Source of the DNA: Deltaproteobacteria bacterium
Lineage (GTDB): Bacteria > Desulfobacterota > Dissulfuribacteria > Dissulfuribacterales > QOAL01
NCBI GenBank assembly: GCA_015494395.1
Contig: WGBG01000088.1
Location: 1 to 47,226 of the forward strand
DNA: 47,226 nucleotides
Direction: 5' to 3'
This document shows positions 17,801 through 28,040 of this stretch, in pieces; the stretch's first letter is position 1; each line of letters opens with the position of its first letter. Made by a program: the position numbers and the translations under genes. The notes under the pieces were generated by a model. It made no database searches and was not told the DNA's origin. It saw only the letters and a list, made by a program, of their open reading frames with translations.

Positions 17801-20618
17801 GCAACTCGGCGAACAGGTTGTTTATCTCTGCCTCATTGGCAATCAGACGCGCCATTTCGTCTGCCGGGCCTGCGGGATTGGCACAGTACTCAGCCATGAG
17901 TTCATCCCCGTCCCATATCTTTTGCACGTTCTGTCCGTACAGGGCGCAGGGCAGGCGGGTTGTGCCCTGGGCAATGTTCTGGTCCTCAATCTGTTTCAGG
18001 CCCAAAGACCACATATTCATTATCTCGCCGATATCTGCAGCCGGAAGCTCCATGATATCCATCTTTGATGTAGGACGGCCCACACGTTGAGGATCATCCG
18101 TATAGGCCAGGGCGGTCTGGTTTGCAAGTCCTGTGACAAGCGGGGTTCCAAAGGATATTTTTACAACCTTTCCCGCTTCATTCCGCTCTGCAAATATCAT
18201 CAGTCGCGGCCTGTTTGGAAAGACCTTCATACCGTCAGCACACTGTAGGGTCAGGGGAGAGTCAGGGTCAATGTGGCAGAGCATGCAGTCTGCCTCCGCT
18301 ACCCCTGCCTTGGACCAGTCAGCCGCACGTGGCGCGCCCACTGCGTTGATATCATCGCTTATACTGGTGTTTCCATCGCCTGCCACACCATCCTGGCCAA
18401 AGGATGCCCTGACAATATCCATTGAGTCGTAAGTATAGAAATCCCGGTCATAGTCATGGGATGGCGCAAGGGAACTGTCATCATATGGGGTTACCGAATA
18501 GTCAGCCTGCACAATTCCCTCTGCAGGGCCACCGCCTGGGTGACACGAAAGACAGGCGGCGTTCTCCTCAAAGGAGCTGATGTCAAAGAAATAGGGCTTG
18601 TTCTGTGATGTAAACGTGGCGTTTGCTGATCCACGGACACTCTTGGCTGCCAACTGGCGGTAAGGGTAAGGCAGCCAGCCACCATATTGACCTGGTGATG
18701 CAAGGTACGCATAGGTGCTGGCAAGGGATCTGTAAAGAGTACTGTTACCGTTACTGGATGACCAGGTGTCTGAAAGGGTCTGTCCATTGGGGCCTGTGCC
18801 TGCCCTGAAGTGATATGCCCGTGTAATGGCATCGTAATCGTGGCAACCACCACAGGTCTGCCTGGGGCTGTACGCAGGGCCTGCCGCATACTTATGCCCT
18901 TTAAGTGTTATGGTGTCGTTCATGTCAAGTTCAAGGCTTATCATGGAACCATCTCTTGCACGAAGCGCATACTCTGTTTGAACTGGTGGCCCAGGCCGCC
19001 TGAAGGCATCGGATTCGCCAAGGCCGTTGTGCCAGTGGCATGTAGTACATCTCACGTGGGCGTTATGACCATCTCCGGAATTTTCTGTGTAATGGTTTGC
19101 TGTGGTGTGACACACCTGGCATATGCCGTCAAACGGCGCGTTATTCAGGGCATAGTCTGTCCCCGTGGAGGCGTTTGTGAAGGTTACGGCCCTTAAGGCG
19201 GAAGGAATGCCAAAGGCCCCCTGGGTTTCACTGCTTACACGGTCATGAACCATATAGATATTGGAATCTCCGTGCGGGTCATGGCAGTCCCAGCAGAACA
19301 TGCCGCCATCCTGGCCAGAGTGCCTCAGTCCGAAATGGAAGGAATCCACCTTTGCGGAGCTGTTCACATGGAGATAGCTTCCGGAATCATCAGTTGGTGG
19401 CTGGTAGCCCGCACCGTCCGTGGCATGACAGGCAAGACAAACGCCGTTTACACCATGCAGTCCGTCTGTATTTGCAAGCCGAAATGGATTGGAAGGATCG
19501 TTATGGTTTGAATCGTAATCATGACAGTAATTGCAGGACATGCCTGCGCCCTGGTTCCCTGACACAGCGTATGCGGCGCCATTTGCAAGGCCGTGCCCGG
19601 AGCTTTGCCACTGGGTCTGGCTGACAGAGGCCATTATACCGTTTCCAAATAGATAATCATCCGTGTCAGGGCCTTCGGTCATGTGACATCCAGCGCAGTC
19701 ACCCCCTTTTGCCCTGAAACCTTGCTCATGTTCGTGGCAAACGGTACATCGTTGTCCGCTGAAATGGTTTGCCCTGGAACCGTCATTGCGCCAGAACAGT
19801 GTCTGGGTATGACACACCTGGCATACACCGTTTGGAGTTGGGTCAATGCCCGTGCCGGATTCATCCACCGCCATGGTATGTGGTCCCCCGAATTTTACGC
19901 TTGTGGCATCTTCAATGTCTCCACCAACCCTGTGGCCAATTTCATCCTGGATAAACTGGCCATAGACCACCTGCATGGATTGAGGGTTATTTATTGGAGA
20001 CTGGGGGAAATAGGTGGCATCGTTTACAAAGGTAATGGAAGTGCTGTCAGCGCTCACAATCTTGTACCAGTACATTTTGCCACCGATGGTATCAAGCAGG
20101 ACAAGGCCACGGTCAGGCCCTGTTTTGGAACCCCACGTGGCAGGGTCTTCCCAGTCGGAATCATGCACTACCAGATCAGAAATGGTCATTGTGGTCATCG
20201 AATTGGCAGTAACTGCGTAATTTCCGGTAAATTCTGCCAGGATATAGGAGGGATCTGCTATGCCATCCCCTGTAATGCCGTTGTTGTGGTGAGGTTCGTG
20301 ACAGTTTGTGCAGGTCAGCGGATAGGGATTGCCCTGGGAGTCAGTATTCCAGTTGTCCAGGGTGTCGTAACTGGTCCCCAGGAGCGCGTTGGAATGATTT
20401 CCCTTTGCCGGTGCAATATCCGTGCTGTAGGGTGGAGCGTTGGCTGTGTGGCACTGTGTACAGGCAGGGAAGTTACCAGCGCCTGGCCCACCAGGGTGAC
20501 AGTGCCCGCACATATCAAAATCATAATTTCTGCTGTGATAAGCAGATGATATGCCTGGCCAGAGGAGGAGCACACAAAATCCGAGGCATTGTATCCAGAA
20601 TTTTTTTCCCATATCCAT
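14886..20618 (-). CDS. Giant multiheme c-type cytochrome (1910 aa, 19 CxxCH motifs)
   Basis: Signal peptide; CxxCH count by eye: CGHCH, CTQCH, CTNCH, CQVCH, CTVCH, CAGCH, CNYCH, CLACH, CWDCH, CQVCH, CTTCH, CGGCH, CLSCH, CMLCH, CGQCH, CGSCH, CERCH, CQTCH, CNDCH. RBS AAGGAGAAT before ATG. Confidence 0.93.
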   Translation of the reverse strand: MDMGKKFWIQCLGFCVLLLWPGISSAYHSRNYDFDMCGHCHPGGPGAGNFPACTQCHTANAPPYSTDIAPAKGNHSNALLGTSYDTLDNWNTDSQGNPYPLTCTNCHEPHHNNGITGDGIADPSYILAEFTGNYAVTANSMTTMTISDLVVHDSDWEDPATWGSKTGPDRGLVLLDTIGGKMYWYKIVSADSTSITFVNDATYFPQSPINNPQSMQVVYGQFIQDEIGHRVGGDIEDATSVKFGGPHTMAVDESGTGIDPTPNGVCQVCHTQTLFWRNDGSRANHFSGQRCTVCHEHEQGFRAKGGDCAGCHMTEGPDTDDYLFGNGIMASVSQTQWQSSGHGLANGAAYAVSGNQGAGMSCNYCHDYDSNHNDPSNPFRLANTDGLHGVNGVCLACHATDGAGYQPPTDDSGSYLHVNSSAKVDSFHFGLRHSGQDGGMFCWDCHDPHGDSNIYMVHDRVSSETQGAFGIPSALRAVTFTNASTGTDYALNNAPFDGICQVCHTTANHYTENSGDGHNAHVRCTTCHWHNGLGESDAFRRPGPPVQTEYALRARDGSMISLELDMNDTITLKGHKYAAGPAYSPRQTCGGCHDYDAITRAYHFRAGTGPNGQTLSDTWSSSNGNSTLYRSLASTYAYLASPGQYGGWLPYPYRQLAAKSVRGSANATFTSQNKPYFFDISSFEENAACLSCHPGGGPAEGIVQADYSVTPYDDSSLAPSHDYDRDFYTYDSMDIVRASFGQDGVAGDGNTSISDDINAVGAPRAADWSKAGVAEADCMLCHIDPDSPLTLQCADGMKVFPNRPRLMIFAERNEAGKVVKISFGTPLVTGLANQTALAYTDDPQRVGRPTSKMDIMELPAADIGEIMNMWSLGLKQIEDQNIAQGTTRLPCALYGQNVQKIWDGDELMAEYCANPAGPADEMARLIANEAEINNLFAELLQYMKDNELMPPDATMDTLMAMFFNDFIYAYSIKSSQGASEELLPIPTPLRAYEPGNFYTNMDSCYASVRDYVHAPLVEGEGMEYIGRTGIAWNAAMYGIALSMQGDDTYIDQQTGQVMTDAVLDDLYRRIIPPDAITGTLHDFLPSHFDAMASAELIGLDLDQDGTPICYVQLIKDEDTGTWNVKLYWEVDEVTYQSVHRHMFGGGSDAKSPKWIRVCGQCHVMTHDNAAGVEHARMYNLGMPADWAKNGAFINNTDDIDAAGYDVHMSRDDSSPAKMGCGSCHLMQQDFHPTKDLEKMHNFLKGTDTAHMQRNDLDNNYRPKTCERCHLTTLDVGTDPTAAHKARFGETTARHIENIACQTCHIPFKKTWRFRAFDNSLGHYANLDNRMGYNVLDYRDQNQTPDLKIKAYPPQYALSPVYGTSPAYGIPHRNMVSQHIAADPENGVAAMDYVSEMVEYFQMTRSGEPGQLVNGMPTNPRFDFWKYMYQMNLDTKIGTGLPLSYDPQWDNEVLPTLYWSNGRNGYPQIVTGNPIMVMTWVDANPHEGSDMSNLAYNGARMLYVRELNAIIKQYKAPTRLGADLSYLAGIGPNDPAHADDPLAGRIILKDSGYIIYDHTGDMYPDIWYVEDVRAVQAALETVLMAEGVINPQPMLFLTARYFSDTHGVQPRQYSLGAISCNDCHNNIDDANSEEAPGIQPGAHRTTDRLITFLPWQPPWFQEANRSFVYNPETGEMEPTYNNGTDGQGGFFIVDSEIAYIEPLGNTAAGQEPANGLTVLGAKAADILELSMHHARERFYLSGEDFVAGTALPSVNQVFLNQAEKEETYVNQIVNGPDDMLLYMQIPQHIKLEHDITELGIVQGLQEITFNAGPAIYGGDAFVVRVGLKRFNSADSLFLSMPIVEKPAGYQYPWPILVKQDDADSPWYRIDAGPNAAARIVGAFPGYVKIKVYGTHGGPGRYAAVWAMPLPQ

Positions 20619-21205
20619 TCTCCTTGTTCAAGGTTAATCATGATGAACTTCTACACCTGTGAATTTCCCCAGAATTGATACTTTTTTATAATTTAAGATT
20701 ATTCAGTATCTTTCTCCTGGTTTTCAGGAAAAGATAATTGTCTTTAATTTCTTTACGCCTGGGAGGGCTTAGAATAGGCTTTTAGCTAAAGACGCTACGA
20801 TTTGTTACCCATGGAGGGGTTAAAGTCATTACCAGTGTGTTCAGCAGGTATTTTGGACAGTTATTTTGTTTTTTAAAAAAGAGCTAAATTTAAAATCTAT
20901 ATACAGGATGCGGTATCCTGAGTTGCTGAATTTAGAGGTGTCAGTGGCTTTAAAGGCTGGATAGGAAAGTATCTTTCAATGCCTTGTTAAAAAGATATGA
21001 GCAAAAAATATGCCATTATTAAATTTGCATTTGAAAGCTTGATGGGTTGAAAAAAGTGCTCTTTAATTTTTTAAAGAGAAAAAATATAGGAATTGTTTTT
21101 CTCTTTTGGAAAATTTTCTCCATATTGCTTTGTGGAGTGCTTCTCGTACATCCTTCATATAATGTTTGTAGTTTCAGCATATGTTGGTTACCAAACGTTA
21201 AAAAA

Positions 21206-21302
21206 TGAGTTGGTGTTTCAAAAGTCTAATAAAATGATTTTGTACAAAATTAAAAGGAGTTACATCTATTTATACTTTTCAAGTTTTGAAACACTCAATT
21301 CG
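21206..21302 (-). repeat. Decayed, partial relic of the family II element (inner inverted repeat only)
   Basis: GTGTTTCAAAAGTC...AAAATTAAAAGGAGTTA...TTTTGAAACACTCAATTCGGG aligns with the reverse complement of the right half of 44118-44325. Confidence 0.55.
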
Positions 21303-21358
21303 GGGTAGAACTGTTTCATTATAATTCTCTCCTTGGATGTTGCCCTGTTACAGAATGA

Positions 21359-22075
21359 TTGATATTCTTAAACGCCATGAACAGAGATAATGTATCCATG
21401 GAGAGCTTCAGTTATTACCCGCTATTTGCCGACCTTAATGGCAAAAAGGTTGTAGTAGTGGGCGGCGGAAGGGTGGCTGAACGAAAGGTTCAGCCGCTGG
21501 CATCTGCTGGTGCAAAGGTACTGCTTGTCAGCCCTGAGCTTACAGACAATATCCGCAGGATGGCTGATGAGGGGCGTATAACCGTGAAGGAGCGAAAGTT
21601 CAGGCCCCATGACCTTGATGATGCCTGGCTTGTGGTTTCTGCCACTGATGACCGGGACGTTCAGCGTCTGGTGGTGGCAGAGACGGATAAGCGCCACATA
21701 TTCTGCAACGTGGTGGACATACCGGAGATGTGCAGCTTTATAGTCCCCTCAATGGTTCGACGGGGTGATCTCTGCATAGCCATATCTACTGCCGGCAGAA
21801 GCCCTGCGGTTGCAAAGCGTATCCGTATGGACATGGAGGAGGCATATCCTGTTATCTGGGGGCTTTATCTCCAGCTTCTTGGAAGACTGAGAGAGTTTAT
21901 TCTTTCAAGATCTGAGGATTCGGATGAAAAAAAGAGACTTTGCACAGCACTGGCCGACCCTGACATATTGAAATGGCTCACAGAAGATGACTGGGAGAGC
22001 ATAACTGCATGGGCAGAGACAGTATGCGGCCAGGGTGCCGGAAAGACAGTGGAGGATGTCAGGTCAAATGCATGA
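21359..22075 (+). CDS. Precorrin-2 dehydrogenase / sirohydrochlorin ferrochelatase (siroheme synthase N-terminal type)
   Basis: YYPLFADLNGKKVVVVGGGRVAERKVQPLASAGAKVLLVSPELT...FCNVVDIPEMCSFIVPSMVRRGDLCIAISTAGRSPAVAKRIR. Confidence 0.92.
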   Translation: MIFLNAMNRDNVSMESFSYYPLFADLNGKKVVVVGGGRVAERKVQPLASAGAKVLLVSPELTDNIRRMADEGRITVKERKFRPHDLDDAWLVVSATDDRDVQRLVVAETDKRHIFCNVVDIPEMCSFIVPSMVRRGDLCIAISTAGRSPAVAKRIRMDMEEAYPVIWGLYLQLLGRLREFILSRSEDSDEKKRLCTALADPDILKWLTEDDWESITAWAETVCGQGAGKTVEDVRSNA

Positions 22076-22895
22076 TTTCCTGTTCCAGATAGCGCTGTTC
22101 ATTTACTTTTTTGCTGCTGCAGGTTTTGTAGCCCACGTTATTACCATGCGAAAAGGGGCTGAGCGCATAGCTGCAATGGCACTGTCATGCGGATTTGTGG
22201 TGCATACCATTGCAATAGCTCTGCTTTGGCACGCCCTGGGTCATCCTCCCATTGTGAACATGCATGAGACTCTCTCATTCCTTGCATGGGCAATGTCCGG
22301 TTCTTTCCTTATTTTCCATCACTATTCAAAGGTAAAATCAATGGGGGCATTTGCAACCCCGCTGATTGTGGTGGTGATGACAGCATCTTCCATGCAGCAT
22401 GACCGGATGCTTCCCCTTCCCCCTGCACTTAAAAGCCTGTGGCTTCCCATACATGCCACTATCTGCCTGCTGGCTTATGCAGTGCTTGCCCTGGCGTTTG
22501 TTATATCCATTATGTTCCTTCTGCAGGAGAGACAGATTAAACGAAAACGGCTTGGTGGAATATTCCGCAGGCTTCCCTCCCTTGATGCCCTTGATTCCGC
22601 AGCGGAAACGTGCATCAAGATAGGATTTCCCCTGCTGACCCTGGGAATTGTAACCGGGTCAATCTGGGCGGAACAGGCATGGGGAGCCTACTGGAGCTGG
22701 GATCCAAAGGAAACATGGTCCCTGATAACGTGGTTTCTCTATGCAGCACTGCTTCATCAGCGTTTTACAGTGGGCTGGCGCGGAAGGCGGGCGGCAATAA
22801 TGACCATAATAGGATTTTTGACCCTGCTCTTTACATTTATAGGGGTAAACTACCTGCTTCCAGGGGCGCATACCTATGCAACCTGGTATGATTAG
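22068..22895 (+). CDS. ccsA: Cytochrome c biogenesis protein CcsA/CcmC-family (HemX-like)
   Basis: Multi-TM protein with heme-handling motif WAEQAWGAYWSWDPKETWSLITW. Start chosen at MHDFLFQ. Confidence 0.88.
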   Translation: MHDFLFQIALFIYFFAAAGFVAHVITMRKGAERIAAMALSCGFVVHTIAIALLWHALGHPPIVNMHETLSFLAWAMSGSFLIFHHYSKVKSMGAFATPLIVVVMTASSMQHDRMLPLPPALKSLWLPIHATICLLAYAVLALAFVISIMFLLQERQIKRKRLGGIFRRLPSLDALDSAAETCIKIGFPLLTLGIVTGSIWAEQAWGAYWSWDPKETWSLITWFLYAALLHQRFTVGWRGRRAAIMTIIGFLTLLFTFIGVNYLLPGAHTYATWYD

Positions 22896-22981
22896 CCGGA
22901 GAGATAAAGCCGGATCATTGCTCTCAACCAACACCCCTGATAGCCACTAACACTGAACGGTTACTGATTTTATATATAAGT

Positions 22982-24325
22982 ATGAACAAACCAGAAATTA
23001 TCCTCCTTGGGGTGAATCACAAGACAGCCCCGGTAGAGGTTAGAGAAAAACTTGCGCTCAAGGAGGAAGAAACCCCGCCTCTGCAGCTGTTTTCAGAGAT
23101 TCCCGGTTGCCGGGAGACAGTTTTCCTCTCCACGTGCAACCGTGTTGAGGTTATTGCCTGTGCTGATACCCCTGAGCTTATGGGGCATATCAAGGAGTTT
23201 TGGTTCAAGCGTGCAGGGCTTGATGAGGCGGCTGTAAGGGATGCTTTCTATGAGTGCAGGGGCACAGAGGCTGTAAAGCACCTGTTTCGGGTTGCCTCAA
23301 GCCTTGATTCAATGATTGTGGGAGAGCCCCAGATCCTTGGTCAGCTTAAAGATGCATACAGGGCTGCTGCTGAGGCCGGTTCTGCCGGGCTCATCCTTAA
23401 CCGTCTGCTCCACAGGGCATTTTCAGTAGCAAAGCGGGTCCGTACAGAAACACGCATAGCCAGCCAGGCAGTATCTATAAGTTATGCCGCCGTTGAGCTT
23501 GCCAGGAAGATCTTTGGCGACCTCAAGGGGAAAAATGCCCTGCTTGTGGGCGCTGGTGAGATGGCTGAGCTTGCTGCCCAGCACCTTAAGGCAAATGGAG
23601 TAACCGGGCTTGCTGTTGCCAACCGCACCCTGCAGCGTGCTGTTGATCTTGCCAGGGACCTTGGGGGAACCGCTGTATCCCTGGAGGAGCTGGATCAGGA
23701 GCTGGTTCGTGCCGACATAGTGATCAGCTCCACAGGGGCTCCGGGCGTGGTTATAACCGCTGACCAGGTAAGGTCCATCATGCGGCCCAGGCGTCACAGG
23801 TTACTGTTTTTCATAGATATTGCAGTGCCTCGTGATATTGATCCTGAGGTAAACTCCATTGAGAATGTCTTTCTCTATGACATAGATGAACTCAAGGAGG
23901 TTGTTGAGGAAAACAGGGCAGAGCGTGAAAAAGAGGCCATGAAGGCCGAGCGCATGGTGGAGGAGGAGGTATTAAAGTTTGTATCCTGGATCGATTCCCT
24001 TGATATAGTGCCGGTAATTCGTGAAATTATGGCACGTGGGGAACAGATAAGGAAACAGGAGCTTGCCAAAAGCTCAAAGTGTCTTAATGACCTTTCCAAA
24101 AAACAGAAGAAGGCTGTGGAGGCCCTGACCAGGTCAATAGTAAACAAACTGCTCCACCACCCGGTAACTTCAATCAAACAGTGCCGGGACATGCAGAACT
24201 CCGATGAATTTATAGCTGCGGCATGTAGGCTCTTTAACATTGAAGGAGCCGGGCATGAGGAACAGCGGTCAGGTAAGGCGCAAGACAGCCAGGATGGTCA
24301 TGCAGAGCAGGAAAATGTCACCTAA
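22982..24325 (+). CDS. hemA: Glutamyl-tRNA reductase
   Basis: [19 protein letters not shown]...[12 protein letters not shown]...[20 protein letters not shown]...; classic HemA motifs. Confidence 0.96.
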   Translation: MNKPEIILLGVNHKTAPVEVREKLALKEEETPPLQLFSEIPGCRETVFLSTCNRVEVIACADTPELMGHIKEFWFKRAGLDEAAVRDAFYECRGTEAVKHLFRVASSLDSMIVGEPQILGQLKDAYRAAAEAGSAGLILNRLLHRAFSVAKRVRTETRIASQAVSISYAAVELARKIFGDLKGKNALLVGAGEMAELAAQHLKANGVTGLAVANRTLQRAVDLARDLGGTAVSLEELDQELVRADIVISSTGAPGVVITADQVRSIMRPRRHRLLFFIDIAVPRDIDPEVNSIENVFLYDIDELKEVVEENRAEREKEAMKAERMVEEEVLKFVSWIDSLDIVPVIREIMARGEQIRKQELAKSSKCLNDLSKKQKKAVEALTRSIVNKLLHHPVTSIKQCRDMQNSDEFIAAACRLFNIEGAGHEEQRSGKAQDSQDGHAEQENVT

Positions 24326-27300
24326 GATTATCTCTCGCCCCACATTTTCTTTTAACTGTCCTTGCCAATGTCTTTCCCATCTTCTCCCTGCTTCCCTGCT
24401 CCCTGCCCTTCTGTTCCTTATATTTGCCGGCACTGCCAGTGCTTCTGATTCTATAATACTCACCGGGAATCAGAATGTTTACAAGCTTGGTCCAATGATG
24501 GGCGTGCTTGAGGACCCTGACCATTCCCTTACTATAGACGATGTAGCCTCGGAAAGATTTGCCTCAAAATTTGCGCCTACAGGCAAGGAGGCGCCAGGCT
24601 TTGGCTTCACCTCCTCTGCATACTGGTTTCGTTTCTCTGTTGTCAATATGACACGGGACAGGCGGGAGTATTTTCTTGAGATTGATTATCCCCTGCTTGA
24701 TCATGTTGATCTTTATATACCAGATGGAAACGGCACATGGGAGTGCAAAAGGGCAGGAGACAGGATTCCCTTTGATGAACGTGAGATAAAGCACGTCAAC
24801 TTTCTCTTTCCCATCCAGCTTGATTACGGCAGGCAGGCTACATTTTATATAAGGTGTCAGACTTCAAGCTCCATCAACATGCCCATCACCCTCCTGAGCA
24901 CTGGTGCCCTGGTGAGCAGGACACAGAATGAGGAGCTCATGCTGGGGCTGTACTTCGGCATACTCCTGGCAATGCTTGCTTACAATCTCATTCTCTGCGT
25001 AATGATCCGGGACTGGATCTACTTCTACTATGTCCTCTTTGTGGGATGTTTTGGCATGTTTCAGCTTGGTCTTAATGGCATAGCCTTTGAGTACTTCTGG
25101 CCAAGGAGTATCTGGTGGGCAAATGCAAGCATTCCGTTTTTTATCTGCTCTTCTTATCTTTTCGGCACCCAGTTCACCCGTGCCATTTTGAACACCCGTG
25201 AATTTGTGCCAGGGCTTGACCGTGTGCTCAGGGTAATTATGTACGTTGCTTCAGCAGGGGTGGTTGCAAGCCTTACCATGCCCTATTCCGTGAGCATAAA
25301 GCTTGCGACATTTATCATCCCCGGTGTGCTGGTGCACATTATCTGCGGGTTCATCTGCACAGCCAGGGGGTACAGGCCAGCGTTATATTACGCAGTGGCA
25401 TGGACTGTCTCTCTGGTGGGCATGACCATTTTCTCCCTCAAGACCTTTGGCATTCTGGACAACAACTTCTTTACCACCTGGAGTATGCAGATGGGCTCTG
25501 CCTGGGAGGTAATAATCCTTGCCCTTGCCCTGGCAGACAGGGTTAATGTCATGAAAAGGGAAAAGGAGAAGATTCAGGCAGATTATACAGCCAGGCTTGA
25601 AGAGGCAAACAGGCGTCTTGAGGAGTTTAACTCCCAGCTTGAGCGTGAGGTTGCCGCAAGGACAAGGGAACTGCAGAAGTCCAATGAGTTCCTGAGGCGA
25701 GAGGCAAGGGAGAGAAAGATTGCTGAGGAAAAGGCGGAGGCTGCCAACAGGGCAAAATCCGAGTTCCTTGCCAACATGAGCCACGAGATAAGGACGCCCA
25801 TGAATGCAATCGTGGGCATGACCGCCCTTGCCCTTAACATGGAGCTTCCGGCAAAGATCAGGCAGTATCTCACAGTGGTCAAGGCATCTGCCCACGCCCT
25901 CCTTGGCCTGGTAAACGACATACTTGATTTTTCAAAGATAGAGGCGGGTAAACTTCAGCTTGAGCAGATTCCCTTTGAGCTTAACAGTGTGCTTGACAAC
26001 CTTGCTGATATCTTCTGTGAAAAGGCATCCAGCAAGGGAATTGAGCTGTTATTTCTTGTTGACCACGATGTTCCGGTCTATCTGGCAGGGGACCCTGTAA
26101 GACTGGGCCAGGTGCTCATGAATCTTACATCAAATGCTGTGAAATTTACGGATAACGGGGAGATAATCGTCCACTGTCAGCTTGTTGACATGGAGGATGA
26201 CAAGGTCACCCTGAAGTTTGTTGTGAGTGATTCAGGTATAGGTATTGATGAGGAGCGGATCAATGTCCTGTTTGATGCCTTTACCCAGGCAGACAGCTCC
26301 ATTACCCGGAAGTTCGGCGGAACTGGTCTTGGTCTTGCCATCTGCCGAAACATAGTTGAGCTCATGGATGGCGAGATACAGGCATATAAAAAGCCTGAGG
26401 GAGGCAGTGTGTTCTGGTTTACAGCCGTATTCGCCGTATCAGACCAGGAGCATGACCAGGATGATATAGAGGAAATCAAGCGTCTTGTAGGCGGCAAGCG
26501 GGTGCTTGTGGTGGATGATAACCAGGCCTCCCGGTTGGTCCTTAATACCATGCTTTCCGGCTATGGCATGGATGTTACCGAGGCCTCAAGCGGTGATGAG
26601 GCAGTTGTCAGCGCAGTAAACGCCGCAATAGAGGGAGAGCCCTTTGATATTATTATCATGGACTGGAAGATGCCAGGAAGTGATGGCATTACCGCTGCGG
26701 CTACCATAAGGGCAACCAGGGAGGTGGCTGACACTCCCATTATCATGCTTTCTGCCTTTGGAAAGGATGAGGAGAGGCGCAGGGCAGAAGCCGCGGGTAT
26801 CCGTACATTTTTGCTAAAGCCTGTTAAGGGCAGGGTGCTTATCAGAAAGATCATGGCAGAGCTTGGCCTGGCAGCTGATGAATCCTCGGATGCCGCAGAT
26901 AATGAATCTGAAGGCATGGTGGATTTGGACAGGCTTAAGGGAAGCCGCATACTTCTGGTTGAAGATAATGCCATCAACCAGCAGGTGGCAGTGGAGATAC
27001 TGAAAAATGCCGGTATCAATGTTGTGATAGCATCTGATGGAAAGGAGGCGGTTTCCCTGGCAGGTTCTGATTTTGACGCAATTCTCATGGATATTCAGAT
27101 GCCAGAGATGGATGGCTATGAGGCGACCAGGGCAATAAGAAAGATGCCGGGTATGGAAAATGTCCCTATTATTGCAATGACTGCACATGCACTTAAGGGA
27201 GACAGGGACAAGGCAATTACTGCAGGCATGGATGATTATCTCAGCAAGCCTGTTGAGCCGGAAAAGCTGCTTGCAAAGCTTTCCCGATGGATAACCAGAG

Positions 27301-28040
27301 ATGGTGCGTCTAAAGGGGATTCTTCAGGGGCTGTCACAGGCAATGTCTCTGTTTCTGCCAGTGAGGAAGGCGGAGACAGCGGGCCTGACCGCAGCAGGCT
27401 TCCTGCCTCTGTATCCGGGATTGATATAAAATCCGGGCTCAGGCGGGTTGGTGGAAATGATACCCTTTACATTACCCTGCTTAACACACTTGCAAATGAA
27501 AACAGTGAGGTAGCTGATGAAATCAGGGAACTTGTTGCCCAGGGAAAGATGGAAGAGGCGGCAAGGGTGGTGCATACCCTGAAGGGTACAGCAGGCAATC
27601 TGTCGGTGCTGGATCTTCAGGCAGCGGCAGCTTCTCTTGAAAAGGCCATTGCAGCAGGGCGAAGGGATGGGATTGACCGGGGAATAATGCATCTGGAGTT
27701 TGCCCTTGATACACTTAAATCTGCTGTGAGGGAGCTTTCTGAAATGAATGCCGTCTCTTTTTCGGAAAAGTATTCAGATGACGAAGATACCCGTCAGCAG
27801 GGCACTGAAACCGCTGTTAAGAGAGAGATCCTTGATGGCCTGAGGGAGCTTGAGACCCTTATCAGACATAATGATTTTGATGCACTTGAAAGATTTGAAC
27901 AGCTCCAGGAGCAGTTAGGTGGCCAGGCACAGGATGAGGCATTCACACTACTGCAGGAGGCACTGGAAAGATTTGATTTCCCAATGGCAAGGCATCAGAT
28001 TTCCATCATAATGAAGAGGTTGGGAGTGGGCAGAGCATGA
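24240..28040 (+). CDS. 7TM-DISM hybrid histidine kinase (HisKA-HATPase-REC-REC-HPt); start may be 24299 or 24315
   Basis: 7TMR-DISM extracellular and 7TM segments, H-box [17 protein letters not shown]-box [17 protein letters not shown], two intact RECs, HPt ([15 protein letters not shown]). Confidence 0.92.
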   Translation: MKEPGMRNSGQVRRKTARMVMQSRKMSPKIISRPTFSFNCPCQCLSHLLPASLLPALLFLIFAGTASASDSIILTGNQNVYKLGPMMGVLEDPDHSLTIDDVASERFASKFAPTGKEAPGFGFTSSAYWFRFSVVNMTRDRREYFLEIDYPLLDHVDLYIPDGNGTWECKRAGDRIPFDEREIKHVNFLFPIQLDYGRQATFYIRCQTSSSINMPITLLSTGALVSRTQNEELMLGLYFGILLAMLAYNLILCVMIRDWIYFYYVLFVGCFGMFQLGLNGIAFEYFWPRSIWWANASIPFFICSSYLFGTQFTRAILNTREFVPGLDRVLRVIMYVASAGVVASLTMPYSVSIKLATFIIPGVLVHIICGFICTARGYRPALYYAVAWTVSLVGMTIFSLKTFGILDNNFFTTWSMQMGSAWEVIILALALADRVNVMKREKEKIQADYTARLEEANRRLEEFNSQLEREVAARTRELQKSNEFLRREARERKIAEEKAEAANRAKSEFLANMSHEIRTPMNAIVGMTALALNMELPAKIRQYLTVVKASAHALLGLVNDILDFSKIEAGKLQLEQIPFELNSVLDNLADIFCEKASSKGIELLFLVDHDVPVYLAGDPVRLGQVLMNLTSNAVKFTDNGEIIVHCQLVDMEDDKVTLKFVVSDSGIGIDEERINVLFDAFTQADSSITRKFGGTGLGLAICRNIVELMDGEIQAYKKPEGGSVFWFTAVFAVSDQEHDQDDIEEIKRLVGGKRVLVVDDNQASRLVLNTMLSGYGMDVTEASSGDEAVVSAVNAAIEGEPFDIIIMDWKMPGSDGITAAATIRATREVADTPIIMLSAFGKDEERRRAEAAGIRTFLLKPVKGRVLIRKIMAELGLAADESSDAADNESEGMVDLDRLKGSRILLVEDNAINQQVAVEILKNAGINVVIASDGKEAVSLAGSDFDAILMDIQMPEMDGYEATRAIRKMPGMENVPIIAMTAHALKGDRDKAITAGMDDYLSKPVEPEKLLAKLSRWITRDGASKGDSSGAVTGNVSVSASEEGGDSGPDRSRLPASVSGIDIKSGLRRVGGNDTLYITLLNTLANENSEVADEIRELVAQGKMEEAARVVHTLKGTAGNLSVLDLQAAAASLEKAIAAGRRDGIDRGIMHLEFALDTLKSAVRELSEMNAVSFSEKYSDDEDTRQQGTETAVKREILDGLRELETLIRHNDFDALERFEQLQEQLGGQAQDEAFTLLQEALERFDFPMARHQISIIMKRLGVGRA

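Noticed and set aside
20760-20830. Possible c-di-GMP (GEMM) or other riboswitch upstream of the siroheme/cytochrome genes (GACGCTACGATTTGTTACCCATGG)
   Set aside because: Resembles only the last part of a GEMM-I core; the expected GCAAACC/ACGCAAAGCC half is not present in the right arrangement.
21093-21308. 71-aa ORF with C-terminus like that of the 44182-44454 minus-strand ORF (KIKRSY...FETL / EIKRSY...FETL)
   Set aside because: The shared peptide is a translation of the family II inverted repeat, not evidence of a conserved protein.
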